DNA from: Betaproteobacteria bacterium
GTDB taxonomy: Bacteria; Pseudomonadota; Gammaproteobacteria; Burkholderiales; SG8-41
DNA: 9,902 nucleotides
Assembly (NCBI GenBank): GCA_021732805.1
Contig: JAKFUJ010000258.1
Location: 1-9,902, forward strand
Direction: 5' to 3'
The position numbers and the translations under genes were made by a program. The notes under the pieces are model-generated. The model worked only from the letters and a program-made list of their open reading frames with translations, ran no database searches and was not told the DNA's origin. Positions 5,184-9,902 of the stretch are shown here, one piece after another (the stretch's first letter is position 1; every line of letters starts with the position of its first letter).

Positions 5184-5888
5184 ATGACAAAAAAATTTGG
5201 TTTGATGATGATTCTGCTGCTGGCGACCTTGCTGGGCGGTTGTGGTTACAACACGCTGCAGACGACCGACGAGCAGATCAAGGCGAGCTGGGCGGAGGTG
5301 GTCAACCAGTACCAGCGCCGTGCCGACCTGATCCCCAATCTTGTTGAGACCGTAAAGGGATTTGCCGCGCAGGAGCGCGAAGTGCTGCTGGGTGTGACCA
5401 ATGCCCGTGCCAAAGTGGGTTCCATCCAGGCGACGCCGGCGCTCGTCAACGACCCGCAGGCGTTTGCGCGCTTTGCCCAGGCGCAGGGTGAGCTTTCCTC
5501 GTCGCTGTCGCGGCTGCTGGTTGTTGCCGAGAATTATCCGCAACTCAAGTCCGACGCCAATTTTCGTGATCTGCAGGCGCAGTTGGAAGGCACTGAAAAC
5601 CGCATCACCGTGGCGCGCAACCGTTACATCCAGGCGGTGCGCGAATATAACGTTGTCGTCCGCTCGTTCCCGAGCAATCTGACGGCAATGCTGTTCGGGC
5701 ACAAGGAAAAGCCGCAGTTTGCGGTCGAAAACGAAAAGGAAATCAGCAAGCCGCCGAAAGTCGATTTCGGCAAACCTGCTGCAGCGCCTGCGCCGGCTGT
5801 GCCGGCCAGCCCGCCGAACGCGCCATCCAGTCCTCCTAACGCGCCATCCAGTCCTCCTAACGAGTACACGGTGCCGGCGGCCAAGTAA
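5184..5888 (+). CDS. lemA: LemA family lipoprotein with proline-rich tandem-repeat tail
   Basis: The first 20 residues form a lipoprotein signal: KK, then a hydrophobic core, then the lipobox LGGC with lipidated C20. The LemA core covers about residues 28-185, with the family signature NQYQRRADLIPNLVETVKGF at 41-60 and the helical REYNVVVRSFPSNLTAMLFG block near 153-172. After this comes a Lys/Pro/Ala-rich tail containing three 7-residue repeats (VPASPPN, APSSPPN, APSSPPN; 206-226). LemA proteins are coiled-coil-like helical envelope proteins of poorly defined role, often encoded beside TPM-domain proteins, as here. AAGGTG lies 5 nt before the ATG. The stop is 3 nt before the next ATG, so the three downstream genes form an operon. 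The 234-residue length is above the usual ~190 because of the tail. Family call firm, molecular function unknown. Confidence 0.93.
   Translation: MTKKFGLMMILLLATLLGGCGYNTLQTTDEQIKASWAEVVNQYQRRADLIPNLVETVKGFAAQEREVLLGVTNARAKVGSIQATPALVNDPQAFARFAQAQGELSSSLSRLLVVAENYPQLKSDANFRDLQAQLEGTENRITVARNRYIQAVREYNVVVRSFPSNLTAMLFGHKEKPQFAVENEKEISKPPKVDFGKPAAAPAPAVPASPPNAPSSPPNAPSSPPNEYTVPAAK
5799..5861 (+). repeat. Coding 21-bp tandem repeat, three units, in lemA
   Basis: The units at 5820-5840 and 5841-5861 are identical, and the unit at 5799-5819 is a diverged copy. Each encodes a 7-residue Pro/Ser/Asn-rich repeat. Exact identity of the last two units suggests a recent duplication. The length is a multiple of three, so copy-number change would keep the frame. 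Confidence 0.8.
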
Positions 5889-5891
5889 TCA

Positions 5892-6761
5892 ATGTCCGTA
5901 CTCGCGTTGCCGCGCGCACTCGTCGCCGCGGCCTTGCTGTGTTTTGCCGTTTTCACCGCGTCCGCCGATGTGGCGGTGCCTTCCCTGCAGGCGCGCGTCA
6001 CCGACCTGACCGGTACGCTGTCAGCTGCACGTATTTCCGAACTTGAGCAGCAACTCGCCGCCTTTGAAGCAAAGAAGGGCGCCCAGGTCGCCGTATTGAT
6101 GGTGCCCAGCGTGCAGCCCGAAACCATTGAACAATACGCCGTACGTGCTTTTGAACAATGGAAGCTGGGGCGCAAGGGCGTTGATGACGGCGTGCTGCTG
6201 GTGATTGCCAAGGATGATCGCAAGCTGCGCATCGAAGTCGGTTACGGGCTGGAGGGCGTACTGACCGACGCCACAGCGAAGCGCATCATCAGCGACGTCA
6301 TCGTGCCCCGGTTCCGGCAAGGCGATTTTTCCGGTGGTGTGATGGACGGCGTCACCCGCATCATGGCTGTAGTCGATGGCGAAGTCTTGCCATTGCCGGC
6401 GGCAGCGTCTGGCAACGACAACGAGACCGGGGGTCTGCCGTTCGCACCGGAATGGCTGATTGCCGGTTTTGTATTGTTCAGCGTGATCAATCGTGGCTTG
6501 CGCGCAGTGCTGGGTCGATTGGGTGCGGCTGGCGTCATGGCGGTCGTCGCAGGATTCATCATCTGGCTGGTGATCAGCAGCGTGGCCATTTCGTTGTTTG
6601 CCGCAGTTGTCGCATTCGTTTTTGGCCTGGGTTCCGGGACTCGTACCACGTTCGGTGGCGGTTACCGCGGGTCGGGTGGCGGCTCGTGGTCTTCAGGTGG
6701 CGGCGGATTCGGCGGTGGTGGTGGCCGTTCGGGCGGCGGCGGTGCATCGGGGGGATGGTGA
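5892..6761 (+). CDS. YgcG-like TPM domain membrane protein with glycine-rich C-terminus
   Basis: The 289-residue product starts with a signal peptide (about 1-25, ending TASA). A TPM domain follows at roughly 34-165, with the family blocks RVTDLTGTLSAARISELEQQL, GVDDGVLLVIAKDDRK, RIEVGYGLEGVLTDA and FRQGDFSGGVMDGV. Two or three hydrophobic helices follow (about 187-205 and 212-247), then a tail very rich in Gly and Ser (254-289) ending GGW, which is typical of YgcG-type proteins. The TPM domain would therefore be periplasmic and anchored in the inner membrane. TPM proteins include plant TLP18.3/Psb32; phosphatase activity has been proposed for some, but bacterial function is open. The start ATG is 3 nt after the lemA stop, so translation is likely coupled. 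Confidence 0.92.
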   Translation: MSVLALPRALVAAALLCFAVFTASADVAVPSLQARVTDLTGTLSAARISELEQQLAAFEAKKGAQVAVLMVPSVQPETIEQYAVRAFEQWKLGRKGVDDGVLLVIAKDDRKLRIEVGYGLEGVLTDATAKRIISDVIVPRFRQGDFSGGVMDGVTRIMAVVDGEVLPLPAAASGNDNETGGLPFAPEWLIAGFVLFSVINRGLRAVLGRLGAAGVMAVVAGFIIWLVISSVAISLFAAVVAFVFGLGSGTRTTFGGGYRGSGGGSWSSGGGGFGGGGGRSGGGGASGGW

Positions 6762-6762
6762 G

Positions 6763-7260
6763 ATGAACATCAAACGGCTGTTCCGCCACCTGCTGCCGCC
6801 GCCCTGGCTGGCACGGCGCGCGTTTTCACCGGCAGTGATGGGCCGCATCGAGGATGCCGTCAAACAGAGCGAGTGCCTGCATCGCGGCGAATTGCTCGTT
6901 GTGGTCGAAGCGAGTCTGGATTTCGGCCCGCTGCTGCGCAACCTGAGTTCGCGGGCGCGCGCCAGTGAGATTTTTGCGGAGCTTGGTGTCTGGGACACCG
7001 CAGGCAACAGTGGTGTACTGCTCTACATCAACTGGGCCGATCGCGACATCGAGATCGTGGCCGACCGCGGCATCAGCGCGCAGGTGACGCAGGAGCAGTG
7101 GGAGACAATCTGCCGCTGCATTGAGCAGGCTTTCCGCGAGCATCGTTTCGAGGCCGGCATGATCGAGGGGATACGGCAGATCACGAACCTGCTGACACTG
7201 CATTTTCCGGTTACCGGCGAGAATCCGGATGAACTCGGCAACCAGCCCGTGCTGCTATAA
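6763..7260 (+). CDS. Minimal TPM domain protein, second in tandem
   Basis: This 165-residue product holds a TPM domain from about residue 23 to 145, with the core GVLLYINWADRDIEIVADRGI at 84-104 and the closing helix REHRFEAGMIEGIRQI. Unlike its upstream neighbour it has no signal peptide, no membrane helix and no Gly-rich tail. Its N-terminus is basic (MNIKRLFRHLLPPPWLARRAF), so it is probably cytoplasmic or peripheral. The ATG at 6763 lies 1 nt after the TGA of the previous gene. The frame is open further upstream, but that stretch is a shadow of the Gly-rich region. A signal-bearing TPM protein followed by a short signal-less one after lemA recurs in betaproteobacteria. No terminator-like hairpin with a T-run was found directly after the stop. 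Confidence 0.88.
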   Translation: MNIKRLFRHLLPPPWLARRAFSPAVMGRIEDAVKQSECLHRGELLVVVEASLDFGPLLRNLSSRARASEIFAELGVWDTAGNSGVLLYINWADRDIEIVADRGISAQVTQEQWETICRCIEQAFREHRFEAGMIEGIRQITNLLTLHFPVTGENPDELGNQPVLL

Positions 7261-7575
7261 AAGCCGCATTAAAACCAATCATTTATTCAGCGCTGTGCAC
7301 CATGTGCATGCTTGATCGATCCGGAAAGTGATGCGCGTCAATGCCGCGCTGTCATGTTCCCGCCTTGAGTCTTACCAAAATGGTTTGTTTGTACTGAAGA
7401 TGTCGTGGTAGTCGGATCGGCGCATCTTGCTGTAAAGTCGCGCCACCGTTGCCGCAAACACGCACAAAAAGAAAACAGGCGTGGCGACTGCTGTAAAAAT
7501 GGGAGGAGCCGGCTTGCTGATCTGGTTATTCAAGTCATCAGTGCATGTTGCGCAGGATTGCAGAAGGCGCCATGC
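7261..7575. other. Intergenic region upstream of tctA
   Basis: This 315-nt stretch has no convincing conserved gene. The frame of tctA is open back to 7405, but the extra residues are Cys/Arg/Lys-rich and unlike TctA. A short palindrome (TGCAC-CAT-GTGCA, 7296-7308) is visible. TTGAGT at 7365-7370 is a possible -35, but the best -10 17 nt later is poor (TTTGTA). A strong ribosome site, GGGAGGAG at 7501-7508, sits 5 nt before a TTG that opens a 21-codon frame ending in an ATGA-type overlap with the tctA start, a possible leader peptide. Otherwise I see nothing definite in it. Confidence 0.5.
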
Positions 7576-9063
7576 ATGATTGAAGCCATTGTTGCCGGTC
7601 TGACAGCACTGCTGACGCCGCAAGCCCTGCTGTTCATGCTGATCGGCGTGGTTTACGGGTTGGTCATCGGCATCCTGCCGGGACTCGGCGGCGTGGTGGC
7701 AATGGCGCTGCTGCTGCCGTTTACCTACGGTTTCGAAACCGCCGCGACACTGGCGCTGCTGCTGGGCGCGCATATCGCCACCATCTGGGGCGATTCGGTG
7801 ACCAGCATCCTGTTCAGCGTACCGGGTTCGGCCAAGGGACTGGCTTTGTGTTTTGACGGTTATCCGATGACCAAACAGGGGCAGGCCAAACGCGCGCTGG
7901 CGGCTTCCGCTACCGGTGCATTGATGGGCGGCATCATTGGCGCGATTTTCCTCGCGCTGTGCATCCCGTTGATCCGGCCGGTGATACTCGCGCTGGGTCC
8001 CAGCGAATATCTGATGATGGCGCTGTGGGGGCTGACGGTGATCGCCACCTTCAGCGAAGGCTCGCTGATGAAAGGCCTGACCGCCAGCGTGCTCGGGGTG
8101 CTGGTGGCCTTCATCGGCATGGATGTGGTGACGGCCACGCCGCGCTTCACCTTCGGCAGCGAATTCCTGATGGAAGGCATTTCATTTCCGGTGGCGATGA
8201 TCGGCCTGTTCGCGGTGTCGGAAATGATGAAACTCGCGATCAAGGGCACCCCCATCGTCGACCGCTCTCTGGTCAAGGAAGAAAGCACCGTATGGCAGGG
8301 CGTGCAGGATGCGTTCAGGCATTGGTGGCTGGTGGTGCGCTCCAGTCTGCTCGGACTGTGGATTGGTGTGTTGCCGGGTGTCGGCGCCAGCGTCGCCGGT
8401 CTTGCCGCCTATGCCCAGGCAGTGCAAACCTCGAAAACGCCGGAGCGTTTCGGCAAGGGCGCGGTCGAGGGTGTCATTGCGCCGGATGCGACCATGGGCG
8501 CCAATGAAGGCGGCGGGCTGATGCCGACGCTGGCCTTCGGCATACCCGGTGGCGAAAGCATGGCGATCCTGCTGGTGGCTTTCATCGGTCTCGGCGTGGT
8601 GCCGGGCCCGGACATGCTGACCAAAAATCTGGATCTGGTATTCAGCATGGTGTGGATCATTGTCATCGCCAATATTGCGGTGACCGTCATCGGCCTCGGC
8701 ATCACGCCGTGGCTGGCGCGCCTGCCTTCGCTGCAGGCCAATCTGATGGTGCCCATCGTGCTGGGTGTGTGTTTTGTCGGCGCCTATGCCACGCGTGGCC
8801 ACATCGAAGACGTGGTGGTGGCCGCGGTGTTCGGCGTGGTCGGTTACCTGATGGACAAATACCGCTATTCGCGCGCCAATTTTGTCATCGGCATGGTGCT
8901 GGCAGTGATGATAGAGCGCAATCTGCATATTTCGCTGACGCTGTATGGCCGCGATTTCCTGCTGGAGCGGCCGATTGCGCTGGCGATGCTGCTGTTTGTG
9001 TTGTTCACTGCGGCGCTGCCCTTCGTGCGCAACTGGCGGCGCAAGCGCAAGGTGGTTTCATGA
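7576..9063 (+). CDS. tctA: Tripartite tricarboxylate transporter large permease TctA
   Basis: TctA is the large, roughly 12-helix inner-membrane subunit of the TTT family, which imports carboxylates delivered by a periplasmic TctC/Bug protein. The 495 residues match the usual ~500. The two related halves each carry the LPG loop: GILPGLGG at 32-39 and GVLPGVGAS at 264-272. Other TctA hallmarks are ALLLPFTYG, MTKQGQAKRAL, LGPSEY, AFGIPGGES (320-328) and VVPGPDM. The start at 7576 is chosen because MIEAIVAGLTALLTPQAL resembles family N-termini and AGAAGG (7562-7567) is 8 nt upstream. A second ATG at 7572 is out of frame. The substrate (citrate, tartrate, phthalate or another acid) cannot be read from the sequence. 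It is followed by tctB and a Bug gene, so the order is A-B-C rather than the classical C-B-A. Confidence 0.95.
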   Translation: MIEAIVAGLTALLTPQALLFMLIGVVYGLVIGILPGLGGVVAMALLLPFTYGFETAATLALLLGAHIATIWGDSVTSILFSVPGSAKGLALCFDGYPMTKQGQAKRALAASATGALMGGIIGAIFLALCIPLIRPVILALGPSEYLMMALWGLTVIATFSEGSLMKGLTASVLGVLVAFIGMDVVTATPRFTFGSEFLMEGISFPVAMIGLFAVSEMMKLAIKGTPIVDRSLVKEESTVWQGVQDAFRHWWLVVRSSLLGLWIGVLPGVGASVAGLAAYAQAVQTSKTPERFGKGAVEGVIAPDATMGANEGGGLMPTLAFGIPGGESMAILLVAFIGLGVVPGPDMLTKNLDLVFSMVWIIVIANIAVTVIGLGITPWLARLPSLQANLMVPIVLGVCFVGAYATRGHIEDVVVAAVFGVVGYLMDKYRYSRANFVIGMVLAVMIERNLHISLTLYGRDFLLERPIALAMLLFVLFTAALPFVRNWRRKRKVVS

Positions 9064-9094
9064 AGCATGATTTTGGACAGGTTTGCGCCTTTGG

Positions 9095-9130
9095 CCCTCA
9101 CCCCCGCCCCCTCTCCCGATGGGAGAGGGG
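9095..9130. repeat. Dispersed palindromic repeat of the CCCTCACCCC / GGGAGAGGGG type
   Basis: The sequence runs from CCCTCACCCCCGCC into the exact stem CCCCTCTCCC (9108-9117), loop GAT, and GGGAGAGGGG (9121-9130). This matches from memory a very common intergenic repeat of Proteobacteria whose spurious translations read like LTPAPSPDGRGE or PLPSGEGAGV, both of which appear here in shadow frames. It lies in the gap between tctA and tctB, where TTT genes are usually close or overlapping, so it is probably an insertion. Copy number elsewhere in the genome cannot be seen. Confidence 0.8.
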
Positions 9131-9142
9131 AGGTATCGGCGA

Positions 9143-9164
9143 CCAATGGTTTGATAACCATTGG
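9143..9164 (+). promoter_or_regulatory. Perfect hairpin directly upstream of the tctB ribosome site
   Basis: CCAATGGTT (9143-9151) and AACCATTGG (9156-9164) form a perfect 9-bp stem with a TGAT loop. The tctB ribosome site GGAGGT begins 3 nt later (9167-9172). In the mRNA this hairpin could affect ribosome loading, or protect the tctB end after processing. It could also be the distal part of the repeat element at 9095-9130. No T-run follows, so it is not an intrinsic terminator. Confidence 0.55.
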
Positions 9165-9178
9165 CCGGAGGTTTGGTT

Positions 9179-9682
9179 TTGAGCCGCCATGCCCAGGAAA
9201 ACCTGGCCTCCGTGCTGCTGCTGGTATTTTTTGCCGGTGTCATCTGGATGTGCCAGGATTTCGGGCCGCGCGCGCGGATGATCCCGCAGCCGCTGGCGGC
9301 CTTCGGCATCGTACTGACCCTGATTCAACTGGTCTGGCACAACCTCGGCTCGACCGCGGAATTGAGGATGGAAATGATCTCGGTGCAGGCGCCGGACATT
9401 CCCGTTGCAGAAGTGCTCGAGACACCCGTGAAAAAACCGTCCTGGCAACGTGAGGCGGCCGCGTACGGCATGATCGGCGTACTGCTGGCGCTGACTTTCG
9501 TCACAGGGGTGATGCCGGCGGCGTTCCTGTTCACCGCCGGTTATTTCATGGTGACGCGATATTGTTCATGGCAGCTCAGCCTGGTCTATGCTGCCGTACT
9601 GACCGGCTCGCTGTACCTGTTGTTCGTGGTGGCGCTGCAAATGCAGCCGTATCATGGCCTGCTGGCGCCGCTGTTCCCATAA
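9179..9682 (+). CDS. tctB: Tripartite tricarboxylate transporter small permease TctB
   Basis: TctB is the small four-helix subunit that pairs with TctA in the inner membrane. The 167-residue product has hydrophobic segments at about 9-25, 37-54, 96-126 (long, possibly two helices) and 132-153. A hydrophilic, variable loop at 55-93 lies in the middle, as in other TctB proteins. The overall family is poorly conserved, and the call rests on size, topology and position after tctA. No ATG fits: the TTG at 9179 is chosen because GGAGGT (9167-9172) is 6 nt upstream. TTG at 9161 or 9173 would be alternatives with worse spacing. The start follows a 115-nt gap from tctA that contains a palindromic repeat and a hairpin, which probably explains the unusual start codon. 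Confidence 0.88.
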   Translation: MSRHAQENLASVLLLVFFAGVIWMCQDFGPRARMIPQPLAAFGIVLTLIQLVWHNLGSTAELRMEMISVQAPDIPVAEVLETPVKKPSWQREAAAYGMIGVLLALTFVTGVMPAAFLFTAGYFMVTRYCSWQLSLVYAAVLTGSLYLLFVVALQMQPYHGLLAPLFP

Positions 9683-9706
9683 AATCTGATACTGGAGGAG
9701 ACCACA

Positions 9707-9902
9707 ATGAAAAACAAAATCGGAAACACAGTCGAAAACGAAGTCGAAAAAAACCGCAGAAAACTGGTGTTCGCAGGCGCCATGGCCCCCGTGGTCATGG
9801 GCATGCCGGGCTGGGTAGCAGCACAGACCCAGGCCCAGGGCGGCGGTTATTACAAGGACAAGGTCATCATCATCAACGTCGCCGGCGGCGCCTCCGGCGG
9901 GC
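9707..9902 (+). CDS. Tripartite tricarboxylate transporter substrate-binding protein (TctC/Bug family), N-terminal part
   Basis: The frame from ATG 9707 is open to the window end, giving 65 residues. GGAGGAG lies 6 nt before the start. The N-terminus is long and charged (residues 1-19), then has RRKLVFAGAM, a hydrophobic stretch and a plausible cleavage site after WVAA, near residue 39. The arginine pair R17-R18 followed by KLVF resembles a twin-arginine (Tat) signal. The first mature residues, YYKDKVIIINVAGGASGG, match the start of Bug/TctC binding proteins (compare the common FYKGKTI...VG..GGG pattern), where the strand and Gly-rich loop contact the carboxylate ligand. Position 24 nt after tctB completes a tctABC set. 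The protein is truncated by the window edge (a full protein is ~320 residues), so the ligand cannot be guessed. Confidence 0.82.
   Translation, partial: MKNKIGNTVENEVEKNRRKLVFAGAMAPVVMGMPGWVAAQTQAQGGGYYKDKVIIINVAGGASGG

Noticed and set aside
8182..8928. 248-codon minus-strand frame, very rich in His, Gln and Arg, inside tctA
   Set aside because: It is a shadow of a hydrophobic membrane-protein gene read on the opposite strand; no motif or ribosome site supports it.
9060..9182. 40-codon frame between tctA and tctB as a real gene
   Set aside because: Most of it is the translated dispersed repeat and hairpin; kept only as a possible coupling frame in the findings.

Overview
The window looks like chromosomal DNA of a GC-rich betaproteobacterium (Burkholderiales, Nitrosomonadales or Rhodocyclales type). 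The basis is the base composition, the tight tsaB-rimI-udg block followed by lemA and two TPM-domain genes, and a tripartite tricarboxylate transporter (TTT) with a Bug/TctC-type binding protein. No rRNA, tRNA, CRISPR array, transposase or phage gene was seen. The only element that looks dispersed or mobile is a short palindromic repeat between tctA and tctB.

Region by region: (1) 2-784 is the 3' part of a DUF1501 gene that starts outside the window. (2) 1010-2146 is a lone DGQHR-domain (DndB-like) gene with its own candidate promoter and a strong bidirectional terminator, and with no dnd or other defence genes beside it. (3) 2195-2302 carries three imperfect copies of a 25-bp hairpin-forming element between convergent genes. 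(4) On the minus strand are a small three-helix membrane protein (2732-3049) and a RidA-family enamine/imine deaminase (2308-2658). (5) A divergent promoter region (3050-3198) has a 9-bp inverted repeat whose arms lie at the two candidate promoters. (6) 3199-5133 holds tsaB, rimI and a family-4 uracil-DNA glycosylase, closely packed and probably one operon. (7) 5184-7260 holds lemA (lipoprotein), a YgcG-like TPM protein and a second, minimal TPM protein, spaced by 1-3 nt. (8) 7576-9902 holds tctA, tctB and the start of a tctC/Bug gene whose signal peptide carries a twin-arginine-like motif.

Functionally, tsaB (t6A tRNA modification), rimI (ribosomal protein acetylation) and udg (uracil removal from DNA) are housekeeping. 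The lemA-TPM-TPM trio is probably an envelope-associated module of unresolved biochemistry. The tctABC genes would form a binding-protein-dependent carboxylate importer whose substrate cannot be read from sequence. The observations most worth a second look are the orphan DGQHR gene, the repeat-containing tctA-tctB junction with the resulting TTG start of tctB, the triple hairpin array at 2195-2302, and the divergent operator-like inverted repeat at 3116-3169. I found no convincing complete new multi-gene system.
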